From CAYJRR01 sp964372275 [NCBI: uncultured bacterium] (GTDB taxonomy: Bacteria; CAYJRR01), in contig CAYJRR010000002.1 of NCBI GenBank assembly GCA_964372275.1, positions 28,123-92,122 of the forward strand: a stretch of 64,000 bases of DNA, read 5' to 3'. The notes beneath the pieces were generated by a model. That model did no database searches. It saw only the letters and a list, made by a program, of their open reading frames with translations, and was not told the DNA's origin. Positions within the stretch are counted from its first letter, which is position 1. Each line of letters opens with the position of its first letter. Both the position numbers and the translations under genes were made by a program. Positions 21,489 through 30,679 of this stretch are shown one piece after another.

Positions 21489-24139
21489 CCGTCCTGCTCC
21501 TCCTCGCCGGCCGCGCGGCGGCGGCGGCGGAGCCCGTCTCCCCCGTTCGCTACCGGATCGAGGCGCGGGTCGACGGTCCGGAGATCCGCGGCCGGACCGA
21601 GATCGAGATCGACCCGCCGCCGGACGCACCGATCGAGGACGTCGTCCTGTTCCTCTTCCCGAACCTCCTCTCCGAGCGGCTGCACGGGGAGAACTCGAAG
21701 AGCTTCTACACGATCCATCCGGCGCGCTTCGAGGCGGGGGGGATGGAACTCCTCGCGCTGGAAGGGGAGGACGGCACGCCGTTGCCGTTCGCGGGAGTCG
21801 ACGTCGACCGGCCCGACGGACATGGGGGGCGCGTTCCGCTGCCGTCGATGATCGCGGTGCGGGCCGCCCTTCCGCTGCCGGCCACGACGACGGTGCGGCT
21901 CCGCGCCGAATTCCGCGTCCGCGTGCCGGTGCGGTTCGGCACCTTCTCGTGGTACCGGAACGATCTGCTGGTGAACAACGGATGGTTCCCGTTGGTGGCG
22001 GGCCGCGGGGCCGATGGCCGGTGGGACCTCTCCGCCGACCTGCCGCGTGCCGACGTCTCGTTGCGGCTCGACGTCGACGACGATCGGTGGGCGGTGGTCG
22101 ACGGGACGGTGCATCCGCCGGCTGCCGGACGGGCGGCGATCGCCCACGCGACGCGCTCCCGGTCCGGTGTGATGCTGCTCGTCGCCGACCGGCTCCACCG
22201 GCGTGAGCGGGACGGCGTCGTCCTGCTCTCGCCGACGCCGCCGAAGTCCTACGAAGAACGCATCCTCGAGGTCGCCTCCAAGGCGAGGAGGAGCCTCGTG
22301 CAGCGCGGTCTCCTGCGCGAGGACGCCCCGCCGGTCACGCTCTACGAAGCCCCGCTGACCCGCGAGCTGGTCTTCCACGATGCGCCGACCGGCCTGCTCT
22401 CCTCGCGGATCTACCGCGTCTTTCCGCCGATGCGGCGCTACCACGACCTGCACGTCGCGCGCGCCGCGATCGCCGCCTCGATGCGCGAGGCCGTCTACGC
22501 CGGCGAGCCGGGCGCCGACGCGGGGTGGGTGCTGGACGCCGTCACGTGGTACCTCGCGCGGGCCTGGGCTTCGACCACCTACGGCGAGCTGCGAGATGTC
22601 CGCGAGTACGCGCGGCCGCTGTCGTTCCTCCCCGCCGTCGACCTCGTTCTCTACACCCCCGACTTCCCGTTCTTCGCGGAGTACTACGACAACCGGTTCT
22701 TCACCGACCTTCTCCGCGACGACGCCTCGCGTTTCAACCACCTCCGGCCCAACGGTCGCGTCGCCTACGACAAGCTGGTCGACCTGTCCGGCACCGTCGA
22801 AGCGTCGCGGGCGATGTGGGCCTACCTACGCGGACTCCCGGCCGGCGAAGGATTCCGCGCCACGGTGGAGCGCGAGCTGGACCGCGACCTCGGCTGGTTT
22901 TTCGACCAGTGGCGCGCGCCGCTCCCGTCGGTCAACTACGTGCTTCGTTCCGTGACCACGCGGCGGGCGCCGGACGGCACGTGGATCTCGACCGTCGGTC
23001 TGGCGCGGGAGGGGGACGCCATCGCCGAGCCGGTGCGGGTGCAGGCGATCGCCCCGGGGGCCGATGCCCGCGTCACCTGGAACTCGGACGAAGGCGCGGG
23101 GGAGCTGCAGCTGACCACCGCCCGCCGGCCTTTGGCGATCGAGCTCGACCCGAACGGTCGATTGATCGAGACCGACCGGCGCGACAACCGCATCCCGCCG
23201 GTCTGGCGCCTTCTGCTCCACTACGCCTACGTCGACTACGAGTTCAAGCTGAATACGATCGACGCCGGGTTCTCGGTCCAGGTCGAACGCTCGAACGACC
23301 TGCGCAACCAGATCGACGTGGTCGGCTTTCGCCGCCAGCAGTCGACCGGCGCGGCGCTGGGCTACATCCGCAGCGCCGGCCGATTCACCTACTACCGCGG
23401 CCTGCTCCATCGCCTCGGCTTCTACCTGTTGGCCGAAGACCTGGAGACCCGCTACGCCCGCGAGGGGCTCCACGTCGTTCCCGGGTTCGATCCGGAGATC
23501 AGCCGCGTCGACTCCACCCTGGGCGTCGTCGCCGCCTACCGCTACGACTCGCGGGACGACTGGCGCTTTTCGCGCCGCGGGACACGGTTCTACGCGGGGA
23601 TCGAGGCGGGGACCTCCCTCGACGAACGGTTGGACGTCTACCGGCTGGCGTCGGCCGAGGTCGTGCATCAGAAGCGTCTGAGCGACAACAACGTGCTCGC
23701 GCTGCAGCTCAAGGCGGGGACGTTCCTCGCCACCGATCCCGCGGCAGTGCCACTCTCGAAGCTGTTCTACCTGGGCGGCATCGAGGACGTGCGCGGCATC
23801 AGCGCGCCGGAGATCGTCGGGCCCACCAAGTTCCTCGTCGGCGCCGAGTGGCGCCACTACTGGCTGCACGATCTCGACCTGAACTTCTACGTCGAGCGGA
23901 TGCGCGGCCTTCAAGGGGTGCTCTTCGTCGACTCCGGATTCATCGCCCCCCGCCTGGGGGACGTTCCGGCCCTGCCACGCTGGGTGACCAGCGTCGGCTA
24001 CGGATTTCGCGAGCACTACGACTTCCTCGGGGTGCGCCCGATGGTCTTTCGACTCGACCTCGCGCAGAGGATCGACGACCTCGCGCGCACCGGAAAGCCC
24101 GACCTGCGCCTCTACATCGGCGCAGGCCAGAGCTTCTAG
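21470..24139 (+). CDS. Outer-membrane fusion: M1-peptidase-like domain plus Omp85-like barrel
   Basis: The 889-residue protein starts with a signal peptide, continues with an M1-aminopeptidase-like N-terminal beta domain and helical region (about 25-490) and ends with a BamA/Omp85-type barrel (about 560-889) closing in Phe (YIGAGQSF). Peptidase likeness comes from the YRIEARVDGPEIRGRTEIEID opening and the WFFDQWRAPLPSVNY segment near 475. No HExxH zinc motif or downstream Glu is visible in the expected region (about 320-365), so it is probably catalytically inactive. The barrel holds GIEDVRGI, like the VRGY motif before Omp85 barrels. The GTG start overlaps ctaB by 19 bases. Its role is unknown. 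Confidence 0.8.
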   Translation: MRLRVLTVLLLLAGRAAAAAEPVSPVRYRIEARVDGPEIRGRTEIEIDPPPDAPIEDVVLFLFPNLLSERLHGENSKSFYTIHPARFEAGGMELLALEGEDGTPLPFAGVDVDRPDGHGGRVPLPSMIAVRAALPLPATTTVRLRAEFRVRVPVRFGTFSWYRNDLLVNNGWFPLVAGRGADGRWDLSADLPRADVSLRLDVDDDRWAVVDGTVHPPAAGRAAIAHATRSRSGVMLLVADRLHRRERDGVVLLSPTPPKSYEERILEVASKARRSLVQRGLLREDAPPVTLYEAPLTRELVFHDAPTGLLSSRIYRVFPPMRRYHDLHVARAAIAASMREAVYAGEPGADAGWVLDAVTWYLARAWASTTYGELRDVREYARPLSFLPAVDLVLYTPDFPFFAEYYDNRFFTDLLRDDASRFNHLRPNGRVAYDKLVDLSGTVEASRAMWAYLRGLPAGEGFRATVERELDRDLGWFFDQWRAPLPSVNYVLRSVTTRRAPDGTWISTVGLAREGDAIAEPVRVQAIAPGADARVTWNSDEGAGELQLTTARRPLAIELDPNGRLIETDRRDNRIPPVWRLLLHYAYVDYEFKLNTIDAGFSVQVERSNDLRNQIDVVGFRRQQSTGAALGYIRSAGRFTYYRGLLHRLGFYLLAEDLETRYAREGLHVVPGFDPEISRVDSTLGVVAAYRYDSRDDWRFSRRGTRFYAGIEAGTSLDERLDVYRLASAEVVHQKRLSDNNVLALQLKAGTFLATDPAAVPLSKLFYLGGIEDVRGISAPEIVGPTKFLVGAEWRHYWLHDLDLNFYVERMRGLQGVLFVDSGFIAPRLGDVPALPRWVTSVGYGFREHYDFLGVRPMVFRLDLAQRIDDLARTGKPDLRLYIGAGQSF

Positions 24140-24164
24140 CGTCCGTCCGTGCCGCGCCGGCCGG

Positions 24165-24596
24165 TCAGATCTGGATCCGGGTCGGCTTGCCGTTCTCGTC
24201 CAGGAAGACCGTCACGGTCTGTCCGACGCGGAGCCTCCGCGCCAGCTCCTCCGCCCGCTCCTCCCCTTCCACCAGCCGTTCCAGCTCCGCGAAGTCGACC
24301 GTCAACTCGCGGCCCGCCTGCATCTGCCGCTCGTCGGCCATCGGCTGATCGACGGGCAGCTTGCGCAGCACGAGGCTGCGCCCCTCGTGGTCGACGCGCG
24401 AGATCTGGTAGGAGATCCCCGCGCCGGTTCGCTCCATGGCGGCCTGCGGCTCGCCCATCGGGCGTTCGCCCCCGCGTCCCGCTTGCGGCTCGGTGACGGG
24501 TCGTTCCCCGGGCCGCTCCATGTCGCGCCGCTCGCAACCGAGAATGCCCAGCGCGATCGCGCCGGCCACGACGAGTGCTCCGTGGATCGTTCTCAT
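24165..24596 (-). CDS. Small predicted lipoprotein
   Basis: This 143-residue protein has a signal with lipobox LGILGC, a low-complexity Pro/Glu/Arg spacer with repeated ERPGERPVTEPQ-like units, and a C-terminal domain (ISYQISRVDHEGRSLVLRKL, LARRLRVGQTVTVFLDENGKPTRIQI) that may be a small beta fold binding a partner. I recognise no family. A GGAGG element precedes the ATG at 24596. It converges with the barrel gene across a 25-base gap and stands 89 bases after the TPR gene on the same strand. Confidence 0.72.
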   Translation of the reverse strand: MRTIHGALVVAGAIALGILGCERRDMERPGERPVTEPQAGRGGERPMGEPQAAMERTGAGISYQISRVDHEGRSLVLRKLPVDQPMADERQMQAGRELTVDFAELERLVEGEERAEELARRLRVGQTVTVFLDENGKPTRIQI

Positions 24597-24685
24597 CTCG
24601 TCCTCCCGCTCCGCGAAGCATTCGCGGATCCGCCGGGAGGGATGAGCACCCCGCGAACGGTGGCAAGCGGGGCGGGAGCGATCGG

Positions 24686-25120
24686 CTAGCGGCGCGCGCG
24701 CTCGAGCACCGATTCGAAACCGGGATCGCCGCGGAACGGCTCGAACGAGGGCTCCCCCGTGATCGCGTCCGCGTTCGTCCAACCGGCGGCGAGCGCCCGC
24801 TCCAGGCTCCCTAGCGCCGCCGCGCGATCGCCGGCCCGGACCGCCAGCGCCGCCAGCCGCTCGAAGCAGGCCCCCGCCGCGAACGGAAAGCGCTCGGCAA
24901 TCGACTCGAGCGACGCGCGTGCCTCGCCGACGCGCCCGAGGCGTTCCAGCGCTTCGGCGCGCAGCACGTGCCCCGCGAGTCCCGACGGTTCCGCGGCGAT
25001 CAGCGATTCGAAGAGCTCGAGCGCCAGCTCCGGCCGGCCCGTGCGGAGCGCCGCGAGACCGCGCGCCGCCGGGTGATCGGCGAGCAGAGGCGGAGCTTTG
25101 CTGCCGTCGCCACAGTTCAA
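24686..25120 (-). CDS. Small TPR-repeat protein
   Basis: The 144-residue product is made of TPR-like helix pairs: ALRTGRPELALELFESLIAAEPSG, VLRAEALERLGRVGEARASLESIAERFPF and CFERLAALAVRAGDRAAALGSLERALAAGW. The TPR-protein-typical segment SFEPFRGDPGFESVLERARR closes it. No signal is visible. The TTG at 25120 is chosen because it overlaps the stop of the upstream zinc-ribbon gene as TTGA; no ATG is available near the domain start. It is a probable partner or assembly factor of the upstream product. Confidence 0.7.
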   Translation of the reverse strand: MNCGDGSKAPPLLADHPAARGLAALRTGRPELALELFESLIAAEPSGLAGHVLRAEALERLGRVGEARASLESIAERFPFAAGACFERLAALAVRAGDRAAALGSLERALAAGWTNADAITGEPSFEPFRGDPGFESVLERARR

Positions 25121-26595
25121 CGGCCGGCCCCCGTGGCGTCGGCGTGCTCCTCGAGGAAGGCCTCCGCCTCCTTCGTGTGGTCGGGATCTTCGCCCCTGTG
25201 GCGCTTGAGGTACTCCTTCGCCCGAGACTTCCGTTCGGCGAGGTTCGTCCCCTTCGCCCGCTTCGCGTAGCGGAACAGGTCGTAGCGGACCTTCTCCTTG
25301 TCGAAGTTCTGCTTGAGGCCCTGGATGAGGCGCTCGTACGCGGCATCGAAGTCGCCCTTCAGCGCGAGGAGCCCGACCTCGGTCTCGAACTCCTTCCACT
25401 CCTCTGGCGAGTGTGCGGTCGCGGTGGCGGCGTCGACCGGGTCGGGCGCGCGGGGGCTGGTTTCGCGCACCGCCGGCGTCGGCGCCGGGCGCGGCCTAAA
25501 GGGCGGAGTGGGCGGCGCCACGGCCGTGACCGCGTCGCGCTCCACCCGCAAGGGGCCGGTCGACGCGGCGCCGTTCGCGCCGCCGACGACGGCCGGCGTG
25601 GCGCCGCCGGTCGCGGTCGCCGGGCCGCCGCCGGCCGCGACCGCCCCGGAATCGGGCGTCGGGACCGGTCCGCGCGGCGTGTCGATCGGACTCCGCGCGG
25701 CACGGGGTCCGTCGGTGCGCGTTCCCGTGCGATTCGCAACGAGCCAACCGACGAGGATCACCGCCGCGGCTGCGGCTGCGAGCAGAACGCGGTTCCTCGA
25801 CGGCGCGCGGGGCGCGGGCTCCGCCACCGGGAGGGTTCCGCCGGTGGGATTTGGCGCGAGCGGCGGCGGTCCGGGCAACCGAACCGTCTCGCGCAGGATC
25901 GCCGTCTTGACCAGGGCCTCGTCGGGCGGCCGCGTCGCGGCGGCGAGGCGTCCGGTGAGCGGCGGTCGGACGATCGGCCGAGGTCCCGAGATTCGAAATC
26001 CGAGGGCGCCGATGCCGATTGGACCTGTCCCGCTGCGTCCGATCCCGGCGATCGACGTACGCGGCGCGGGGAGTGGAACGGGCGGATTGACCTTGCGTTG
26101 CGTCACCTCGTCGCGAGGCTCTTCCGGCAGCGCCGGGGCGCGCATCGCGGCGCCCGGCGCGGAGTCGGCCGTGCTCGTGGACGCCGTCGCCGTGGAGGCG
26201 ACGCCGACCGTCGCGGCGACGGCGGCGCCCGCCGACGGGGTGAGGGCGTCGCTCGCCCTCGGCGGGTCGGACGTCCCCGGCGACTTCGGCGTCTCGGCGT
26301 GGTCGGGCTCCGCCGGAACGACCCCGGCCTCCGAGCCCGGTTCGGCCGGTTTCGGGCGAAGGCGGCTGGCGGCCTCTTCGAGGCTTCCGCCGATGGGCAG
26401 CCCCTCGAACAGCTCCTCCATCTCCGCGGCCGCTCCGGTGATCGGCGCGCGGCCGATCATCTCCGCCATCCCCTGTGAAAGGTCGGTCTTGCACTTCGGG
26501 CAGCGGAAGATCGACTGCACTTCGAAACGCGTGACGTCTCGTTCGGAGACCTCGACGGCGGACTCGCAGCTGCGGCAGATGAGGGTACCGATCAA
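25117..26595 (-). CDS. Zinc-ribbon membrane protein with low-complexity linkers
   Basis: The 492-residue protein opens with two Cys pairs (ICRSC at 7-10 and FRCPKCKTDL near 31-34), forming a zinc ribbon like those at the head of many myxobacterial regulatory proteins. A long Ala/Pro/Thr-rich segment follows, with one membrane helix (LLAAAAAAVILVGWLVAN, about 270-290), a second low-complexity stretch and a C-terminal helical domain (about 390-485, LALKGDFDAAYERLIQGLKQNFDKEKVRYDLF). The layout suggests a cytoplasmic ribbon and an extracytoplasmic helical domain. No family is certain. The next gene overlaps its stop, so the two likely act together. Confidence 0.78.
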   Translation of the reverse strand: MIGTLICRSCESAVEVSERDVTRFEVQSIFRCPKCKTDLSQGMAEMIGRAPITGAAAEMEELFEGLPIGGSLEEAASRLRPKPAEPGSEAGVVPAEPDHAETPKSPGTSDPPRASDALTPSAGAAVAATVGVASTATASTSTADSAPGAAMRAPALPEEPRDEVTQRKVNPPVPLPAPRTSIAGIGRSGTGPIGIGALGFRISGPRPIVRPPLTGRLAAATRPPDEALVKTAILRETVRLPGPPPLAPNPTGGTLPVAEPAPRAPSRNRVLLAAAAAAVILVGWLVANRTGTRTDGPRAARSPIDTPRGPVPTPDSGAVAAGGGPATATGGATPAVVGGANGAASTGPLRVERDAVTAVAPPTPPFRPRPAPTPAVRETSPRAPDPVDAATATAHSPEEWKEFETEVGLLALKGDFDAAYERLIQGLKQNFDKEKVRYDLFRYAKRAKGTNLAERKSRAKEYLKRHRGEDPDHTKEAEAFLEEHADATGAGR

Positions 26596-26651
26596 CGAAG
26601 GGCCCGCTCGGACTTTCGAGTCTAACCGATCCGGAAAGGGCGGAACAAGCT

Positions 26652-27506
26652 ATGCTCCGGGCGAAAATGCCATCGGATCCGCAGCCATGGCCGCTTGCAC
26701 GCCCCGATCTCGACGGCTTCGAGATCGCCGGAACGCGCGACACGCCGTGCCTGCTCCTCCACGGATTCACCGCCGCGCCGACCGAGGTGCGGCCGCTGGC
26801 GATGGCTCTGTCGGCCGCAGGCTTTCCGGTCCGTGCATTGCGTCTGCCCGGGCACGGCACCGACGTGGAGGAGCTGGCGCGGACCGGTCGGGGGCGCTGG
26901 ATCGACGCGATCGGATCGGCACTCGAGGCGCTGCCGCCGGGGATCGGCGCCTATCTCGTCGGCCAGTCGATGGGGGGGCTTCTCGCCTTGGCGGCGGCCG
27001 CGCGGTGGCCCGATCGCGTCGGCGCCGTCGTGACGCTCGCGGCCCCCCTTCGGTTCGCCGACCCCCGGGCGCGGGCGATCCTGCCGATCCTTCGCCACAC
27101 TCCGCTCGGGCGGCTGGTCCGGTTCCTCCCCAAGGCGCCATCGGCGATCCCGGAGGAACGGCGTCCGCTCCACTTCACCTACACTCGCTTCCCGGTCGCG
27201 GGGCTGCTGGAACTGCAGGATCTGATGCGCGACGTGGAGCGTCTGCTCCCGCGCGTGCGGGCGCCGCTCCTGGTCGTGCACGGCCGCCTCGACCGGACGG
27301 CGCCGTTCGCGTCGGCGCCGCGCATCCTCGCGCTCGCCGGAAGCGCGCGAAAAGAGATGGCCGAGTTCGCGCGGTCGCGGCACGTCTTGACGATGGACGT
27401 CGAGTCCGAGGCGGTCTGCGAGCGGATCGGGTCCTTCCTGTCCGGGCTTGCGGCCGGTCGCGCGCCGGGCGACGCGTTTCCGGGGGCGACGGCGGAGGGG
27501 GCGTGA
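26652..27506 (+). CDS. Alpha/beta-hydrolase (carboxylesterase/lipase-like)
   Basis: The 284-residue protein is a cytoplasmic alpha/beta hydrolase close to bacterial carboxylesterases of the EstA/EstIII type. It has the oxyanion strand CLLLHGFTAAPTEVRPLA, a nucleophile elbow GQSMGGLLAL (Ser), a late Asp in VVHGRLDRTAPF and a His in FARSRHVLTMD. Substrate is unknown; short acyl esters are typical of relatives. The ATG at 26652 is given, but the ATG at 26667 is also possible. The stop overlaps the GTG of the kinase gene as GTGA. The gene is divergent from the zinc-ribbon gene. Confidence 0.88.
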   Translation: MLRAKMPSDPQPWPLARPDLDGFEIAGTRDTPCLLLHGFTAAPTEVRPLAMALSAAGFPVRALRLPGHGTDVEELARTGRGRWIDAIGSALEALPPGIGAYLVGQSMGGLLALAAAARWPDRVGAVVTLAAPLRFADPRARAILPILRHTPLGRLVRFLPKAPSAIPEERRPLHFTYTRFPVAGLLELQDLMRDVERLLPRVRAPLLVVHGRLDRTAPFASAPRILALAGSARKEMAEFARSRHVLTMDVESEAVCERIGSFLSGLAAGRAPGDAFPGATAEGA

Positions 27507-28117
27507 AGACGAAGCGATACATCGCCGTGGCGGGGAACATGGGTTCCGGGAAGTCGAGCCTGGTGCGCTTCCTCTGCCAGCAGTTCGATCTCACCCCGTT
27601 TTTCGAGCCGAACGACCGCAATCCCTACCTCGACGACTTCTACAAGGAGATGCCGCGCTGGGCGTTCCAGTCGCAGATCTTCTTCCTCATCCATCGCTTC
27701 CGAATCCACAAGGAGATGGAAGGACGGCCGGAGACGGTGGTCCAGGACCGCACCATTTACGAGGACGCCGAGATCTTTGCGGAGTACCTGCATCGCCGGA
27801 AGGCGATCGACGCCCGCGACTACCGGACCTATCGCGAGCTGTACGACACGTTGACCCAGGAGCTCAAGGCCCCCGACCTGATGATCTACCTTCGCTGCAC
27901 CACCGCCAGCCTGATGAAGCGGATCAAGCGGCGCGGACGCAAGTCGGAGGAGGCGGTCCCGCGCGACTACGTCGACCGCCTGAACCACCTGTACGAGGAG
28001 TGGTTCGCGCGCTACGACCGTTCGCCGACGCTGGTGCTTCCGTCCGACCGCCTCGACTACATCGAGGACCTCTTCGATCGCGCCGACCTGCTGAAGGCGA
28101 TCGAGCGGCACCTGTAG
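27503..28117 (+). CDS. Deoxynucleoside kinase
   Basis: This 204-residue P-loop kinase phosphorylates deoxynucleosides in nucleotide salvage. It has the P-loop AGNMGSGKSS, the substrate-pocket run FFEPNDRNPYLDDFYKEMPRWAFQSQIFFL, the DR-type motif VVQDRTIYEDAEIFAEYL of bacterial dAdo/dGuo kinases and an arginine-rich lid MKRIKRRGRKSEE. Length is normal. It is translationally coupled to the upstream hydrolase by GTGA. Preference among dA, dG and dC cannot be told from the sequence alone. Confidence 0.92.
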   Translation: MKTKRYIAVAGNMGSGKSSLVRFLCQQFDLTPFFEPNDRNPYLDDFYKEMPRWAFQSQIFFLIHRFRIHKEMEGRPETVVQDRTIYEDAEIFAEYLHRRKAIDARDYRTYRELYDTLTQELKAPDLMIYLRCTTASLMKRIKRRGRKSEEAVPRDYVDRLNHLYEEWFARYDRSPTLVLPSDRLDYIEDLFDRADLLKAIERHL

Positions 28118-28143
28118 ACGCGCGAAGCCGCGGCTCGAAGGAC

Positions 28144-29517
28144 TCAGAGCGCGTCGGTGGTGGTAACGACGCCGCTTACGCCGCCCAGTGCCCCGTCGGA
28201 GCTGCCGTTGTGCGTACCCGGCGTGCCGCCCTCCGTTGTGCGGCTCGCCGAGGGTGACGCAGGAGCATGGACCCGTCCGCCGCCGCCGCCGCCGCCCGGG
28301 CCACGCGAGGCGCCGTCGTCGACACTTCCGCCGTCGCCACCGACTGCGGCGATCGAGCCGGTGAAGCCGTTCGCGTCGGCGGCGTAGAGAGCGATCGTCC
28401 CGCCGGCCCCCCCGCCACCGCCGCCGTCGAGCGTTCCGTCCTCACCGTTGTTCCCCGAGGCCGAGATCGTTCCCGCTCCGGCGAGAAGACGGACAAACCC
28501 GAAGAAGATCCCCCCACCGGCACCTCCGGGACCGGCGCCGTTCTCGCCCCGCTGCCCGGCGCCCCCTCCGCCGCCCAACAGGAGGAGCGTCTGGCTCGAG
28601 TCGACGCGCTGGCCCGGGATTCCCGCGCCGTTCGCATCGCCGCCACCCGAACCGCCATCCCCGCCGTTTGCGCCGCCGGCGCCGCCCCAGTTGCAGGCGT
28701 TTCCGCCGCCGCCGGCATTCGCCCGGTTCCCCTTTCCCCCGATCCCGTACGAGGCGGCGTCGAGCCCCTCCCCCTTTCCGCCGCCGTTCCCGTTGGTAAG
28801 GGCGAAGTCGAGCGCGGTCATCGTTCCCGAACAGCCGTTGTTGGTGGCCAACTGTCCGCCGCGGAAACCTCGGCCGTCGGCGGAAACGTGTCCGCCGACG
28901 TCCACCGAGAGATCGTCGCTCACCAGGAACGCCAGCACGCCGCCTTCGACGCCGTCCCACGGCGTCGGCCGGAGCCGGCCGGTCGAAGTCACGTGCACCG
29001 ATCGGAACTGCGGCAGCTTGCAGACCTGCGCCGACCGGCGGCTGTCGGTGGCGTACGAAGACAGGAGGCTCGAGGCGAGCGTCGCCGACAACGGGGGGCC
29101 GGCCGTGAACGAGACCGACCAAGCGATCTCCCATCGCCCGCTCGCCCCTTCGTCGTAGTCGGCGAGGTCGCCGGAGACGGCCGGGACGTCATCGCGCACC
29201 TGATGGAGGAGCAACGGTCCGGTCGGGAGGAACCCGGCCGCGGAGGTTCCGACGACCAGCGTCGTACCCGACGCCGACTGGAGGGTGTGGCAAGAGTCGA
29301 GCACGAGCTCGCCGGTCACGGTCAATGCGCCGTCGCTTCCGTCGCCGTAGGCGGGTGTAGGGGTTGTGCCGTCGTCGTCCCCGTCGTCGTCCGACCCCAA
29401 ATGGGCGTCGGTCGAAAAGCGGCAGGCTCCGGCCGCGATCAGGACCGCCAGCAAGAGGTCGACACGCCGCCGCCGTCGAATGGGCGCCTCCACGGTCGAG
29501 ACCGCATCCGACCCCAT
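28144..29517 (-). CDS. Glycine-rich surface lipoprotein
   Basis: The 457-residue protein has a basic start, hydrophobic run and lipobox-like AAGACRF, an acidic Asp repeat, then a beta-rich domain (about 60-215) and a highly Gly/Ala-rich part (about 230-430) with repeated GGGGGAG, GGAGGANGGDGG and similar runs. Paired segments such as ISASGNNGEDG and IAAVGGDGGS inside the Gly-rich part look like turns of a repetitive beta structure. Similar Gly-rich proteins occur among myxobacterial surface and motility proteins (for example AgmC-like), but assignment is not secure. It converges with the kinase gene across 26 bases. Confidence 0.72.
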   Translation of the reverse strand: MGSDAVSTVEAPIRRRRRVDLLLAVLIAAGACRFSTDAHLGSDDDGDDDGTTPTPAYGDGSDGALTVTGELVLDSCHTLQSASGTTLVVGTSAAGFLPTGPLLLHQVRDDVPAVSGDLADYDEGASGRWEIAWSVSFTAGPPLSATLASSLLSSYATDSRRSAQVCKLPQFRSVHVTSTGRLRPTPWDGVEGGVLAFLVSDDLSVDVGGHVSADGRGFRGGQLATNNGCSGTMTALDFALTNGNGGGKGEGLDAASYGIGGKGNRANAGGGGNACNWGGAGGANGGDGGSGGGDANGAGIPGQRVDSSQTLLLLGGGGGAGQRGENGAGPGGAGGGIFFGFVRLLAGAGTISASGNNGEDGTLDGGGGGGAGGTIALYAADANGFTGSIAAVGGDGGSVDDGASRGPGGGGGGGRVHAPASPSASRTTEGGTPGTHNGSSDGALGGVSGVVTTTDAL

Positions 29518-29571
29518 GGTACACCCGCCGACGCGGGAAGGCGGGACCGCGCGCGGGCGGTGAAAAGGAGA

Positions 29572-29596
29572 AGGCCCGACCTGAAAGGCCGGGCCT
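29572..29596 (-). terminator. Intrinsic terminator after the lipoprotein gene at 29618
   Basis: On the minus strand AGGCCCGGCC and GGTCGGGCCT form a 10-bp stem (one G-T pair) with a TTTCA loop, followed by TCTCCTTTT. It starts 21 bases after the stop at 29618, the normal place for a Rho-independent terminator. Confidence 0.8.
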
Positions 29597-29617
29597 CCGT
29601 CCGATCGCGACGTTCGA

Positions 29618-30679
29618 CTACTGGCGCAGGGCCACGTAGTCCATCGCGAAGTCGTGATTGAACGAGCCGACCTGCAGGTGCCCGGCGAGGTTTCCGGTGA
29701 TCTTGTCGGTCATCCCGTCGGCATTGGTGTCGGACATCGCGCCGGTCCCGCTGAAGGTCAGCGGCGAGAGGTAGTTGTCGGCCAGCGCGTTGACGACGAT
29801 CGCGCCGTAGGTGCCGTAGTTCCCGAGGTCGAGGTCGAGGACCTCCTCCAGGATGAACAGCACCAGGTTCCCCATCTCGACGTCGAGCTGGTAGTTCTTG
29901 TAGTTCATCGTCGTCGAACCGGGCACCTCGCCGGTGAACCCGCCCGAGACCAGCTCGTAGGCGCCGACGTCCTGTCCCTCGACCGTCAGCCACTGGACCT
30001 CGCCCAGGAACGTCCCGTCGACCTGCTCGGTGATCGTCCACTGCGAGACGACGTCGAGGCTGGTGACGATGTCGTTCACCTCGGAGACGACGTTGCACAG
30101 CTCCGAGGCGTTCTGCAGAAGGCCGCAGACCGCCTGCAGGCCGAGGAGCACGTTGGTGATGTTGCTCGGCAGACCCATGTTCAGGTTCTGCTCGACGAGG
30201 TAGTTCCCATTGGTGTCGGCGACCCAGTTCTCGAGGGTCAGCTCCACCAGGGTCGTCTCCTCCGCGATCACGTTGATGCCGTCCTGGCAGGCCTCGGCGA
30301 CGCGGACGCCGTTCGACTTCTCGCCGTAGGCGACGACGACGTAGCGGGTCCCCTCCTCGACGTTGTCGAAGGAGACCGAGCCGCTGATCGGAAGCCCGGA
30401 CCGGGTGGCGACGATCCCCTGGGTCGGGACGAACGGAAGGTTTCCGCAGTTCTGCCCGCCGACGTTGCCGTCGAGGACGAAGACCTTCACCCGGTTCGGG
30501 GCTTCGGTCCCGGAGAAGGTGTAGCGGATGTCGACCGTCCCTTCGGTGCCCGGCTCCGGATCGGGATCGTCGTCGAAGTCGCGCGCGCCGGACGACGTGC
30601 TGGCGCCGCAGCCCAGCGTCGTGTTCAGCGCCATCGCGAGCCCAAGCGTTCCCAGAGTCCGGACGTTCCAGATCGACAT
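29618..30679 (-). CDS. Predicted lipoprotein, unknown function
   Basis: The 353-residue product starts MSIWNVRTLGTLGLAMALNTTLGC with a lipobox Cys at 24, followed by an Asp/Pro/Glu spacer. The first half contains an Ig-like or transthyretin-like beta domain (VDIRYTFSGTEAPNRVKVFVLDGN, GSVSFDNVEEGTRYVVVAYGE). The second half is a beta-rich domain with lipid-binding-like hydrophobic strands (NMGLPSNITNVLLGLQAVCGLLQNASELC). An AAGGGGGA ribosome binding site supports the ATG at 30679. Longer readings through 31084 run into selD sequence and are rejected. A clear terminator follows. Confidence 0.82.
   Translation of the reverse strand: MSIWNVRTLGTLGLAMALNTTLGCGASTSSGARDFDDDPDPEPGTEGTVDIRYTFSGTEAPNRVKVFVLDGNVGGQNCGNLPFVPTQGIVATRSGLPISGSVSFDNVEEGTRYVVVAYGEKSNGVRVAEACQDGINVIAEETTLVELTLENWVADTNGNYLVEQNLNMGLPSNITNVLLGLQAVCGLLQNASELCNVVSEVNDIVTSLDVVSQWTITEQVDGTFLGEVQWLTVEGQDVGAYELVSGGFTGEVPGSTTMNYKNYQLDVEMGNLVLFILEEVLDLDLGNYGTYGAIVVNALADNYLSPLTFSGTGAMSDTNADGMTDKITGNLAGHLQVGSFNHDFAMDYVALRQ

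Noticed and set aside
28118-28143. AGCCGCGGCT palindrome between two convergent genes as a terminator
   Set aside because: The stem is short, has no loop and no T run on either strand, and short GC palindromes are common here.
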